A stretch of DNA of 64,000 nt from Compostimonas suwonensis (GTDB taxonomy: Bacteria; Actinomycetota; Actinomycetes; Actinomycetales; Microbacteriaceae): assembly GCF_002797855.1 (NCBI RefSeq), contig NZ_PGFB01000006.1, forward strand, positions 1-64,000. Reading direction: 5' to 3'. The notes below the pieces were generated by a model, which saw only the letters and a list, made by a program, of their open reading frames with translations, did not search any database and was not told the DNA's origin. Below, piece after piece: positions 45,931 through 54,423 of the stretch (the stretch's first letter is position 1; each line of letters starts with the position of its first letter). Position numbers and translations under genes: made by a program.

Positions 45931-45981
45931 CGGAATTCAATTCCGTTTCTTGGTGTCGAGCCTAAACGGAAATCGATTCCG
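45931..45981. promoter_or_regulatory. Two TetR operators CGGAA-5-TTCCG
   Basis: Two 15-bp copies of CGGAANNNNNTTCCG occur at 45931-45945 and 45967-45981, 36 bp centre to centre. The second extends to AAACGGAA-5-TTCCGTTT and ends 8 bp before the -10 box TAGACT (45990-45995) of the tetR gene. The position suits repression of both divergent genes by the TetR protein. Confidence 0.7.
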
Positions 45982-46001
45982 TTTGCAACTAGACTGGCGG
46001 T

Positions 46002-46610
46002 ATGCCAGCACACGTCGATCAGCGCCGCGTCGATGCGCTCCGCAATCGGGAGCGTCTGCTCGTCGCCGCTCGCGAGCTGTGCGCCGAACAGCAGGCGGTT
46101 CCCGTCCTCGCCGACGTGGCCGCTCGCACGGGCGTGGGCGTCGGCACGGTGTATCGCCACTTCCCGACGGGCGCCGACCTCGCGGGGGAGCTCGCGCTCG
46201 AGAGCATGCGCGCCCTGCTCGCCGACGGCCGCGCGGTGCTGGCGGCGTCATCGGGCCCGAAAAGCACAGCGAACTCCGTCGGCACAGCAGCCAGCACAGC
46301 ACGGCCGCTCGACGGCTTCATCGCCGAAGCGGTCGGCATGCTCGTGCGCGATCCGAGCTTCTCGGCCGTCTTCGCCTCGCCGGTCGAACCGCCCGAGCCC
46401 GCGGCCCGGATGATGAACGAGCTCATCGAGGTGTTCGGGGCGATCGTCGAGCGGGCGCACGAGAACGGCGAGGTGCGCGAGGACATCGGGGTCGCCGACA
46501 TCCACCATCTGATCTGCGGCGTCAACCTCGCGCTGAAGCTCGCCGGCGCGCGGGCGCCGGAGCTCGCCGGGCGGTACACCTCGGTGCTGCTGGCCGGCAT
46601 CCGACCCTGA
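46002..46610 (+). CDS. TetR-family transcriptional regulator
   Basis: A 202-residue TetR protein. The HTH is at about 20-62, with ADVAARTGVGVGTVYRHFPT as recognition segment; the rest is a helical ligand domain. The ATG follows TAGACT with a 6-nt gap, so leaderless. It probably represses itself and the divergent SDR gene through the paired CGGAA/TTCCG sites upstream. Confidence 0.9.
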   Translation: MPAHVDQRRVDALRNRERLLVAARELCAEQQAVPVLADVAARTGVGVGTVYRHFPTGADLAGELALESMRALLADGRAVLAASSGPKSTANSVGTAASTARPLDGFIAEAVGMLVRDPSFSAVFASPVEPPEPAARMMNELIEVFGAIVERAHENGEVREDIGVADIHHLICGVNLALKLAGARAPELAGRYTSVLLAGIRP

Positions 46611-46689
46611 CCTGCGGGCCCGTTTGCGACGGGCGCGGCTCGAGCGAGAGCGGGCCAGCCGAGGTCGGCCACGCCGATACGATGGCGGT

Positions 46690-47025
46690 GTGTCCCTCGC
46701 CTTCTGGATCTGCGCCGCCGTCACCGCGATCAGCGCCGCCGTCAGCTTCGGCTACGCCCTCGCCGGTCTCCGCGCCGCCTCGACGACAGACCGCGTCGGC
46801 TCGATGTACGCCTTCGCCCGCAGCCTCGCACTGCTCGTGGTGGCGATCGTCGCGCTCTTCACGGGCTCCGTCGCCTTCGTCGCGGCGATCGCGATCGCGA
46901 TGGTCATCGTCCAGGTCGCGGACGCCGTGATCGGCGTGCGGATCCGCGACCGCCTCAAGACGGTCGGGCCGGCCGCGACCGCCCTCGTCGACCTCGCGGC
47001 GCTCGTCTGGATGCTCGCCTCCTGA
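46690..47025 (+). CDS. Small four-helix membrane protein
   Basis: A 111-residue hydrophobic protein with four predicted helices (about 2-22, 40-62, 64-82, 95-111), no catalytic motif and no recognised family. The GTG at 46690 is chosen because TACGAT at 46678-46683 lies exactly 6 nt upstream; a longer frame from 46624 is unlikely. It is downstream of the tetR gene on the same strand. Confidence 0.65.
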   Translation: MSLAFWICAAVTAISAAVSFGYALAGLRAASTTDRVGSMYAFARSLALLVVAIVALFTGSVAFVAAIAIAMVIVQVADAVIGVRIRDRLKTVGPAATALVDLAALVWMLAS

Positions 47026-47187
47026 GCGGACGCCCGGAGAGCACTCGGGGCGCACTCGGGGAGCGCCCGGAGAGAACTCGGCGAGCGCCGAACAGGTCCG
47101 GCTCTGCGACATCCGCCCGGGATGTCCGTCGCACGGCGTGCCACACGATCCATCCTGTTTGGCGACAGTGACTCCACCGACGCGGAA

Positions 47188-47306
47188 GGGCCGCACCCCG
47201 AAGGATGCGGCCCCTGTCTCACGGTGCGAACGGATCAGACCCCGTAGTAGAGCTCGGCTTGATGATGTGAGAGACGCAGGGCGTCCCGCAGGCTCGCACT
47301 TCCCTG
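47188..47306 (-). pseudogene. 3' end remnant of a gene, with terminator hairpin
   Basis: Reverse-strand codons 47306-47238 read SASLRDALRLSHHQAELYYG, then V and a stop, with an in-frame stop just upstream and no start codon. A terminator-like hairpin follows (GGGCCGCA paired with TGCGGCCC, 47188-47213). The ending resembles the GlnA1 C-terminus (ELYFGV plus stop). It is read as a decayed gene end left outside the integrated element. The rest of 47026-47444 holds nothing coding. Confidence 0.4.
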
Positions 47307-47354
47307 TCACCGCAGGGAAGTGTGATGTTGAACATGGGTTGGGTCGCTACGGCG

Positions 47355-47377
47355 GCTGTCCGAGAACCTGTCCGTTT
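47355..47377. repeat. Left direct repeat of the integrative element (attL candidate)
   Basis: The 23-bp sequence matches 63312-63334 at 21 of 23 positions (it starts GCTGTCCGAGAAC and ends CTGTCCGTTT). The excisionase-like and integrase genes begin 70 and 290 bp to its right, the usual place for attL. Confidence 0.55.
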
Positions 47378-47444
47378 TGCTGATTTTTCGCCGTCCTACG
47401 GGGCTGCCTGGGCGTCTCTGGGAGGTGGCACCTACCTGCTTGGT

Positions 47445-47669
47445 ATGAGCGACGACCGCCCTCGCCTCTGGACTCCGCAGGAGCTTGCCGACTACACCGG
47501 CGTCCCGATCAGGACGCTTGCTGACTGGCGCACGGAGCGCGCGCGCCGCCGCGGTCTGGGGTTGCCCTTCGTCGCGCTGTCGTCGCACAACGTCCGCTAC
47601 CGCGACGAGGACGTTGAGGCGTTCATCGCTGAGCGGGTCGTGGCCCCGATGGATCGGGCGGGCGACTGA
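47445..47669 (+). CDS. Excisionase-like HTH DNA-binding protein
   Basis: A 74-residue protein with a MerR/AlpA-type helix-turn-helix: LWTPQELADYTGVPIRTLAD, a wing with SSHNVRYRDEDVEAFI. Such small proteins bend DNA for excision or guide integrases. Its TGA overlaps the integrase ATG (TGATG). Function is inferred from size, fold and linkage. Confidence 0.7.
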   Translation: MSDDRPRLWTPQELADYTGVPIRTLADWRTERARRRGLGLPFVALSSHNVRYRDEDVEAFIAERVVAPMDRAGD

Positions 47670-48991
47670 TGGCGCGGGCGAAGCGCGCGCTCGGCGAACT
47701 CGGCAAGGTGACCTATACCGTCGCCCCGAGCGGTCTCGTCGTCGCGCGAGGACGGGTCTACGACGGCAACGGGAACGAGCGTCGTCCGAGCGGCAGCGGA
47801 GCGACCGAGGCTGAGGCGCTGGCCGCGTTGCAGGAGGAGGCCGATGTCGCTGTCGGTCGGGTTCTGGCGCGACGGAAGCAGTTCATGACAGTTTCGGAGC
47901 TGGCGACGGCGTGGCTGAAGACGGCGTATCACGACGACGATCCGCGGGTGCTGCGCCAGCGCCGGGAGCAGACCGTCGATGGCTACGCATCGGTGGTGCG
48001 CGCGCATGTCATCCCGCGTGCCGGTGCCATCCCCATCGCGGACATCACCGCGGATCGCGCCGACGGGTTGCTCATGGACGTCGCCCGTCAGAAGTCGGTG
48101 ACAACGGCGAACAAGGTGCGGAACGTGATGTCGCTGATGTTCGATTGGGCGATCCAGCAGGGGCACTTCTCGGCTGTCGGGTCGATTCAGCAGACGCGGT
48201 ATGGAGCGGTCGTTGTGGCGAACCCGATCCGCGCGACAAGGCGAGCGGATGAGCCGGACACCGTGTACTTCGAACTCGACGCGACTCAGGTCAAGTACAT
48301 CCTTCATCTCATCCGCGAGGTGTGGCCCGAGCGGCACCGGGCGCGTTACCCGGTGGGTCGGCGACCCAACTACAAGCTGCTCGCCGATTACATCCTGGTC
48401 ACGCTCGGCACTTCCGAGCGGACAGCGGAGCCGATCGCTATCCGGTTCCAGGACATCCGATTCGAGGCGGTGGAGCAGCCGGACGGCAGCCTGGTGATGG
48501 ACGCGCTCGTCTGGGTCGGCGGCACGATGGTGCGCACCAGGTCCCGCGGCCTGTTCCGTCAGGACTCGCCCAAAGCTGAACGGCAGAAGCGATGGGTCCG
48601 CGTACCGAGGTTCGCGGCGAAGGTCCTCAGCGAACTCGTCGCGAACCACGTTCCCGACCCGGAGCGCAATCCTGACGACGTGCTGTTCACGTCTGAGCGC
48701 GGGCGTCCGCGTGATCCGAGTGCGATCGGCGAGCTGCTGCGGATGTTCCGCCGCGAGTTCGAGCCGGAGCTGTTGGCAATCGGCGTCGACGCCGAGCATC
48801 TCACCTTCCGCAGCCTCCGCAAGGCCGTCGCCGCAGCGGTGTCGGGCACGGTGGGCGTCGAGGTCGCACGCGACCTCCTCGGACACAGCGACGCGGCGAT
48901 CACCGAAGGTCACTACGCGAAGCGCCCGGCTCTCATCGTCGAAGCCGCTGCCGAGGCGCTCGACGAGGTGTTCTCGGGGATCGATGCATGA
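47669..48991 (+). CDS. int: Tyrosine site-specific integrase
   Basis: A 440-residue recombinase. An N-terminal arm-binding part and a core-binding SAM-like domain (about 70-165, ELATAWLKTAYHDD onward) precede a catalytic domain (about 200-430). Catalytic residues visible are R in GTSERTAEP, R in FRSLRKAV (the HxxR box is altered) and Y in TEGHYAKR. It integrates and excises the element between the 23-bp repeats. Family firm; activity untested because of the altered HxxR box. Confidence 0.88.
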   Translation: MARAKRALGELGKVTYTVAPSGLVVARGRVYDGNGNERRPSGSGATEAEALAALQEEADVAVGRVLARRKQFMTVSELATAWLKTAYHDDDPRVLRQRREQTVDGYASVVRAHVIPRAGAIPIADITADRADGLLMDVARQKSVTTANKVRNVMSLMFDWAIQQGHFSAVGSIQQTRYGAVVVANPIRATRRADEPDTVYFELDATQVKYILHLIREVWPERHRARYPVGRRPNYKLLADYILVTLGTSERTAEPIAIRFQDIRFEAVEQPDGSLVMDALVWVGGTMVRTRSRGLFRQDSPKAERQKRWVRVPRFAAKVLSELVANHVPDPERNPDDVLFTSERGRPRDPSAIGELLRMFRREFEPELLAIGVDAEHLTFRSLRKAVAAAVSGTVGVEVARDLLGHSDAAITEGHYAKRPALIVEAAAEALDEVFSGIDA

Positions 48992-49016
48992 ACCGTCGCG
49001 AAGGGTGACTACTGGC

Positions 49017-50006
49017 TCAGGGGTCGAGCAGTGCCGCGTCCGCTCGGACTTGAGCCAGGATGTCGTCGAAGGAGGGCGGCGCGTCCATGCCGTAGTAGAG
49101 GTGGCGCATGGCCGCATCGTGCTCGGTTCGGAGGCGATCGGCGAAGGACGAGGCAGGGTCGAAGGCCGGGGAAGCGGCGAACCCGCCGATCGGTGCAGGA
49201 AGGTCTGGCCTGCCGAACGCGGCAGACACGTCGCGGGCGCTGGTGAGGATGTCTGCGACGAGCGGCTTGTCTGTCAGTAGCTCGCGCACGGTGGGGTCGA
49301 GCAGGAGGGAGTAGATGTCGTAGAGCTGTCGCCCGATGCGCGGCCAGCCGTGTGGCGAGGCAGCGGTGTCGGGGGAGGCGGCGAAGTTGTTCACTCGCAA
49401 CAGCTTCTCCAACAGGGTGCGGCCCGGATGCAGGATCGGCACGTCGAAGGAGGCCAGATCGGCCCATGCACTCGTGTCAAAGCCTGAGTCGGCCAACTCG
49501 CGTGCCAGGAGCGAGGTGACCGGGTGCAGGGCATGCGGGTTCGGCCCGCCGGACTGGCCGAGTTCCACGAGGATCGCGGCAGGGTTGGCGATCGCGCCCG
49601 GCTCGCCGCGGTGCTCCAGCGGCGGGCTGAGATAGCCGGAGCGATGGAAGGAGCCGGAGTTGCCTCCCGCGGTCACCCCGGTCGGTTCCGAACCGGTCGC
49701 CTCCGCCGCGGAAGCGAGCAGGGTCCGCAGTGCACGCTGCTCGGCGTTCTTCGACGGGTACTGGCCGATCACCAGCAGGTCGAGGTCTTCGGAGAAGCGC
49801 CGGATAATCCGCAGCTTCTCCAGGCTCGTACCTCCCTTGAAGACCACCTCACCCGGATGCTCGGTCGTGATCGCGCGGAGCGCCTCGCAGACCCAGTAAT
49901 CCTTCTCGACGGCGAGCGGCTGCACGTCGAGGCGTTCCGCGGCGGCGAGGATCGTGCCGCGGAACACCTCGGGGTCGTCATCCCGCCACAGGGCTGGAGC
50001 GTTCAT
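49017..50006 (-). CDS. AbiEii-family nucleotidyltransferase toxin
   Basis: A 329-residue DUF1814/AbiEii protein. The nucleotidyltransferase signature FKGGTSLEKLRIIRRFSEDL lies at about 57-76, with D75-equivalent acidic residues in SEDLDLLV. AbiEii toxins act in bacteriostatic abortive infection, some by modifying tRNA ends. The start overlaps the antitoxin stop by 4 bp (ATGA). It is convergent with the integrase, 25 bp apart. Part of the mobile element's defence cargo. Confidence 0.87.
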   Translation of the reverse strand: MNAPALWRDDDPEVFRGTILAAAERLDVQPLAVEKDYWVCEALRAITTEHPGEVVFKGGTSLEKLRIIRRFSEDLDLLVIGQYPSKNAEQRALRTLLASAAEATGSEPTGVTAGGNSGSFHRSGYLSPPLEHRGEPGAIANPAAILVELGQSGGPNPHALHPVTSLLARELADSGFDTSAWADLASFDVPILHPGRTLLEKLLRVNNFAASPDTAASPHGWPRIGRQLYDIYSLLLDPTVRELLTDKPLVADILTSARDVSAAFGRPDLPAPIGGFAASPAFDPASSFADRLRTEHDAAMRHLYYGMDAPPSFDDILAQVRADAALLDP

Positions 50007-50710
50007 GCCGCCGCCAATGTGGCGAGCGCCGACTGGCGCGTGCGGGGGTCAGGTGACGGAATCCTCGCGGCGAGGTCGTCACGTCCGGCCGCACGCAGCA
50101 GCGCCGCGAGACGCGCACGGGTGCGACCCGGCTCGGTGGTGGCAGCCTGGGTGAGTCGTTCGGCGCGGAGGACGCCGGACCTCAGTAGCGTGGTCAGCCG
50201 CCTCGTGGCCTCGTTCGGGGTGACCTCCAGCACAGCGGTCCAATCGTCGAGGACTTCGAGCGCCGCGACCTCTGTGGCGTTCAACCCGGCTTCGGCCCGG
50301 CCGGTGCGCGTCGCGCGGGACACGAACGCGACCGGCCCGGCACCAGAGGGAGCCCGCTCGGGAACGGCCACGAGCGCGCGACGGGGGATCTGCGTCGAAA
50401 GGCGCAGCAGGTTCGCCGCGGACAGACCCGCTGGCCCCACGCCGGGGCCAGGGGCGAGCGCCTCGATCAGTTGCTCGCTCGGCGGCGGGGCCATGCCCAG
50501 CGGAGTCTTCGTGCCACGCCAGTACAGGCCGCGGCGCACACGCCGCAGCTCACCGCGAGCCTCCAGCTCACCGAGCAGATGGTGCGCGGTCGACGGCGTG
50601 AGGGCGAGATCGCCGGGCTCCCAGAAGCGTCCCCGTGAAGAGAGGACGGTGCGCCGGGCATCAGCAGCGCCCTGGCGATTACGACGGGGCGCGAACAGTG
50701 TCGACATCAT
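50003..50710 (-). CDS. AbiEi-family antitoxin
   Basis: A 235-residue protein with an N-terminal winged helix (about 15-60: PSTAHHLLGELEARGELRRV, then RRGLYWRG) and a basic C-terminal domain, the layout of AbiEi antitoxins. It neutralises AbiEii and autorepresses. An AGGGAG site precedes the ATG. Direct repeats upstream are candidate binding sites. Co-translated with the toxin. Confidence 0.85.
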   Translation of the reverse strand: MMSTLFAPRRNRQGAADARRTVLSSRGRFWEPGDLALTPSTAHHLLGELEARGELRRVRRGLYWRGTKTPLGMAPPPSEQLIEALAPGPGVGPAGLSAANLLRLSTQIPRRALVAVPERAPSGAGPVAFVSRATRTGRAEAGLNATEVAALEVLDDWTAVLEVTPNEATRRLTTLLRSGVLRAERLTQAATTEPGRTRARLAALLRAAGRDDLAARIPSPDPRTRQSALATLAAA

Positions 50711-50732
50711 GCTCTCCCTTCTGCAATAGGAT

Positions 50733-50779
50733 ACGAGAAACTGCGGTAATCGAGTCTACAACTCAAAACGAGAACCTGC
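50733..50779. promoter_or_regulatory. AbiE promoter with 12-bp direct repeats
   Basis: ACGAGAAACTGC (50733-50744) and ACGAGAACCTGC (50768-50779) lie 35 bp apart in an AT-rich stretch upstream of the antitoxin, which also contains a reverse-strand TAGACT box (50753-50758). AbiEi-type antitoxins bind repeats in their own promoter. Confidence 0.5.
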
Positions 50780-50912
50780 ACTAAGTTTTCACCATCGCGA
50801 TCCCGGTTCTTGCCTCGTTGGGCCATGCGGAGACAACGGAGGTGACGGTGGGAGTGGTGGCGGGGCTGCTCATACTGACAGGTGCGACGCCCACCCCGCG
50901 CACCATCGCAGA

Positions 50913-51788
50913 TCAGGAAGCCTCCGACTTGTTCGGCTTCGCAGCCCAGATTGCCGCCAGCAACCCCGTGTCGCAGCGCAACAAATCGAGGGGCTCCTCG
51001 TTGAGTAGGCGCAGCAACACTCCGTCACCGGTCGGAGTGCCCGCGTACTTCCGGTCAGGATGCCCCAGCACGATCCGCAGCAGCGCTGACCAGGACTTCG
51101 CAGGTATGTCGAACAACACCGAAATCGCGTGATCGCGGCGCAATACCTCTACGGCATTCGCGCGAGAGGTCAGATCAGCGAGGCGGTAGGCGACGTGCTC
51201 GACGCAGTCGGCCACGAGTACCGCATCCCATCCGGTCGACGCGAACAATTCGACTATCGCCGACAGTGCTGTGGCGACGCGGATCCGCGCGTCGTCGGGG
51301 TCGTCTTCCTCGTCGACTGCAGGGTTGACGGCGAAGGCTGGGTGGTAGTCCGTCAGGTGCTCTCGCTCGGCGAACCGGATGGCGTCGTGGAACCCGGCGA
51401 TCCGGGAAGTGTGGCGCACTTTCCCGGACGAGACGAGCATCCCGGCTGCGCGTATCTCGACGCCGCAGGTGATTTGCACCGCGCGAGTGACCACAGCCCA
51501 CGGATTTCGAGCTTTCCGGGTCGAGGGTGCGAGCATGACCTCGAATGCGGCCGAGGCAATTTCCCACGGGTCCAGGTCGTGCTTCTGGGCGAGGGGTCGG
51601 TATCTGATGGCGGTGTAGCGCATCAGCTCTGCCGCTTCGCGGTCATGCTGCCAAGCACCCGGCCCGGACTCATGAAGCCGGATGAGCAGGGCGCGTAGCG
51701 CCTCTGGGCTTTCGAGGTCGTGACTGGCCGGGCCAGATTGTGCCGCGGCGGCGTTGTTGTTGTCGGCGGGTGAAGTGTGTTCGGTCAC
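50913..51788 (-). CDS. Hypothetical protein with sigma-factor-like helical region
   Basis: A 291-residue protein, GTG start behind GGGAGGTG. The segment LMRYTAIRYRPLAQKHDLDP, followed by WEIASAAFEVML and NPWAVVTRAVQIT, has the pattern of sigma-70 region 2-type proteins, and the rest is helical with a C-terminal segment that could bind DNA. No known family is assigned. Similar proteins are carried on actinobacterial conjugative elements as far as I recall. A hairpin overlapping its ribosome site may control translation. Function unknown. Confidence 0.6.
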   Translation of the reverse strand: MTEHTSPADNNNAAAAQSGPASHDLESPEALRALLIRLHESGPGAWQHDREAAELMRYTAIRYRPLAQKHDLDPWEIASAAFEVMLAPSTRKARNPWAVVTRAVQITCGVEIRAAGMLVSSGKVRHTSRIAGFHDAIRFAEREHLTDYHPAFAVNPAVDEEDDPDDARIRVATALSAIVELFASTGWDAVLVADCVEHVAYRLADLTSRANAVEVLRRDHAISVLFDIPAKSWSALLRIVLGHPDRKYAGTPTGDGVLLRLLNEEPLDLLRCDTGLLAAIWAAKPNKSEAS

Positions 51789-51793
51789 GGTGG

Positions 51794-51813
51794 CACCTCC
51801 CGTGAAGGAGGTG
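51794..51813 (-). promoter_or_regulatory. Hairpin sequestering a ribosome binding site
   Basis: In the mRNA of the 291-residue protein, CACCTCC pairs perfectly with GGAGGTG of the Shine-Dalgarno region, with a 6-nt loop. The GTG follows 6 nt later. This could switch translation by antisense, protein or ligand binding, or merely lower it. Confidence 0.45.
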
Positions 51814-51916
51814 GCCCACCAGAGACCAGACCGGGACGCGCGCCAACGCGTCGCTACACTCGCCGCCCGTCAATAGCGACGCCGTTTGCGGAATGCGGCG
51901 ACAGCTTCGTGGAGAC

Positions 51917-52789
51917 CTACTGAGCGGTCGTTATGTGAGGGATCTGACCTGAGCGGTTTCGCTCATAGAGGGCAATGCCTGCGGACACCGAAACGTTCAG
52001 CGACTCAAGATCAGGCGACATAGGGATCGAGTACTTGTAGCTCGCGATCCCGTCGAGCTGTTCGGATAGACCGTTTCGTTCGCTTCCCAGAACGAGCGCC
52101 ATACGCCCCCTGATCCCGCCGACGGACTCAAGGCTCTCGGCTGCGTGTGCGGTCAGCGTTCCCACGGTTGTTCGTTTGCGGAGGACGTACTCGGCGAACT
52201 CGTCAGTGGTCGCGAGCACAACTGGGAGAGCGAACACGAGTCCTCTGCTGGCGCGGATGAGTCGCCGGTCAAACGCATTCCGCAGCCCGCTTTCAAGAAG
52301 AACGAGTCCGGCTGCGGAGAAGCCCGCCGATGTCCTTGTAATCGCGCCAATGTTGCCGACAAGACGCACGCCGTCGAGCACGACGATGTCCCCGTCTCTC
52401 CCGGAGAGGTCGTCAAGGCGTGCGGGTCTAGGAGCCTCCGCTAAAGCAAAAACACGAGCGCGCTTCTCGCCACCGAACAAGCCATCAGTAACTGCGTGGG
52501 ACAGGGTGTACGTCGGAAGCTGCCCGTACATTGGTGTCGCGCCGTCGCCCGAGGAGAGCTGAAGACCCTCTGTCAGGTACAAGCTGTCCAGCCGGACACC
52601 GCTACGCGCGGCTTGATCGATGTTTTCAAGGTCATCGATCAGGATCGTCTTTGGTCTGGACGCGCGGCTGCGCAGTACATCGTTGATTCGTCGAACGATG
52701 GGGTGATGCGGATCGCTGATGGCCGCATATTCTTCTTCCATGCCGTTGGGCCGGTCGCGGAGCGAGATCGTCTCTTGCATGTGCTCCAC
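51917..52789 (-). CDS. tsr: Tsr-like 23S rRNA A1067 2'-O-methyltransferase (thiopeptide resistance)
   Basis: A SPOUT (TrmH-type) methyltransferase strongly resembling thiostrepton-resistance methylases (Tsr/NshR), which methylate the ribose of 23S A1067 and block thiopeptide binding. Shared segments include GDIVVLDGVRLVGNIGAI (N146, with R152 six residues on, as in Tsr N129/R135), DRRLIRASRG, LVLGSERNGLS and ESLNVSVSAGIALYE, the trefoil-knot SAM site. The N-terminal part matches the Tsr L30e-like RNA-recognition domain. Alignment with Tsr suggests the true start may be the ATG at 52741. A TipA-like thiopeptide sensor lies 2 kb away. Symbol by homology. Confidence 0.85.
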   Translation of the reverse strand: MEHMQETISLRDRPNGMEEEYAAISDPHHPIVRRINDVLRSRASRPKTILIDDLENIDQAARSGVRLDSLYLTEGLQLSSGDGATPMYGQLPTYTLSHAVTDGLFGGEKRARVFALAEAPRPARLDDLSGRDGDIVVLDGVRLVGNIGAITRTSAGFSAAGLVLLESGLRNAFDRRLIRASRGLVFALPVVLATTDEFAEYVLRKRTTVGTLTAHAAESLESVGGIRGRMALVLGSERNGLSEQLDGIASYKYSIPMSPDLESLNVSVSAGIALYERNRSGQIPHITTAQ

Positions 52790-53038
52790 GGTTCGGCATG
52801 ACGCGACGTGAGAGTCAACTGGTAGACCCTTACGCGAGGGAAGCCCCTAGCGTCATTGGCATGGGACAGCCGCTCGAAACGCATCAGTCAATGAGGAAAT
52901 CACCTTTAGAGTTGTGTATACCGGTATCCCTCGTCGCACGGCTGGCTGGGCTCGTCGGCTGGGCAATGGATCACCAACCTGATGCGCTTGCGCCCTATCT
53001 CAGCGCAGTTGAACGTGGAAGACGGTCAAGTCCCGGGA

Positions 53039-54423
53039 CGTGGTGTAGCGGTTTGTGATCCTTCTGGTTGTTAGGCGCTGAGTTCGAGGATGGTGTCGGT
53101 CACCTCCTCGTTTCCAGTGTCGGCGACGAGGGCAAGGCGGGACTTCGCGAGGATGTCGAGGCCGAGGTAGCGGCGTCCTTCGGCCCATTCGTCGGTCTGT
53201 TCGGCGAGGACGGCGCCGACGAGGCGGATGATGGCGTCGCGGTTGGGGAAGATGCCGACGCTGTCGGTGCGGCGGCGGATCTCGCGGTTCAATCTCTCGT
53301 TGGGGTTGTTGGACCAGATCTGGTGCCAGAGCCCATCAGGGAACCCGGTGAACGCGAGGATGTCTGCTCTCGCGGTGTCGAGATGCTCGTGCGCGTCGGG
53401 GAGCTTGTCGTCGACGTAGTCGAGGAGTCGGTCGAACTGCGCGTGAACGCTGTCGGCGTCGGGCTGGTCGTAGACCGAGTGCAGCATCGCTTTCACCGCT
53501 GGCCACATGCTCTTCGGCGTTACCGACATCAGGTTGGCCGCGTAGTGCGTTCGGCATCGCTGCCAGACCGCTCCGGGCAGGTTCGCCGCGATTGCCTCGA
53601 CCAGACCTGCGTGTGCGTCGCTGGTGACGAGGCGGACCCCTCTGAGGCCGCGGGCGACGAGGTCGGCGAAGAACGAGTTCCAGGCAGCCCCGGTCTCCGA
53701 GGTTGCGACCCGCAGGCCGAGCACCTCGCGACGCCCGTCCGCGTTCACGCCGGTCGCGACGAGCACGACGGCGTTGATCACCCGCCCGCCTTCGCGGACC
53801 TTCATCGTCAAAGCGTCAGCGGCGACGAACGTGAACGGGCCGGCGTCATCGAGGGGACGGTGGCGGAACTGGTCGACGTGCTCGTCGAGCTCGGCCGCCA
53901 TCCGGGAGACCTGTGATTTCGAGAGTGAGTGGATCCCGAGGGTCTTGACGAGCTTGTCCATCCGGCGGGTGGAGACGCCGGCAAGGTAGCAGTCCGAGAC
54001 GACCGTGATCAACGCGGTCTCGGCACGTTTGCGGCGCTCCAACAGCCATTCCGGGAAGTACGTCCCCGACCGAAGTTTCGGGATCGCGACATCGATTGTC
54101 CCGACGCGGGTGTCCAGGTCGCGATGCCGGTAGCCGTTGCGCTGCGCGACACGGTCAGGACTGGGCCTGCCCCATTCCGCGCCGACCACGGCGTCCGCGT
54201 CGGCGGACAGGAGAGCGTTGATCGTGGTTTGCAGCAAGCTGCGCATCAGATCCGGCGACGCATCGGTCAGGGCTTCAGCGAGCACGCTCGCAGGGTCGAC
54301 AATATGAAGTGCGGTCATCGTGATGATGCCTTTCGAGTGGGATGTGAGAGTTTCCTCGAAGGATCACACGGTGACCGCGCTCACGTCGGGAACGACGAGC
54401 CAGCCACCGCGGACTACACCACG
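53039..54423. mobile_element. IS256-family insertion sequence
   Basis: About 1385 bp, bounded by the 10-bp inverted repeat CGTGGTGTAG (53039-53048) and its complement at 54414-54423. A second internal inverted pair, GTGATCCTTC, occurs near each end. It encodes one Mutator-type transposase on the reverse strand. An 8-bp target duplication is not clean: the flanks share only a CGGG core. Ends are therefore tentative. Confidence 0.7.
53071..54318 (-). CDS. IS256-family (Mutator) transposase
   Basis: A 415-residue DDE transposase. The first Asp is in FVAADALTMKVREGG, the second in LVTSDAHAGLVEAI, and the Glu in SNNPNERLNREIRRR, with the C-x-H region RCRTHYAANL between, as in the family. The reading frame is complete, so the element may still be active. 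It uses an ATG at 54318. Confidence 0.93.
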   Translation of the reverse strand: MTALHIVDPASVLAEALTDASPDLMRSLLQTTINALLSADADAVVGAEWGRPSPDRVAQRNGYRHRDLDTRVGTIDVAIPKLRSGTYFPEWLLERRKRAETALITVVSDCYLAGVSTRRMDKLVKTLGIHSLSKSQVSRMAAELDEHVDQFRHRPLDDAGPFTFVAADALTMKVREGGRVINAVVLVATGVNADGRREVLGLRVATSETGAAWNSFFADLVARGLRGVRLVTSDAHAGLVEAIAANLPGAVWQRCRTHYAANLMSVTPKSMWPAVKAMLHSVYDQPDADSVHAQFDRLLDYVDDKLPDAHEHLDTARADILAFTGFPDGLWHQIWSNNPNERLNREIRRRTDSVGIFPNRDAIIRLVGAVLAEQTDEWAEGRRYLGLDILAKSRLALVADTGNEEVTDTILELSA

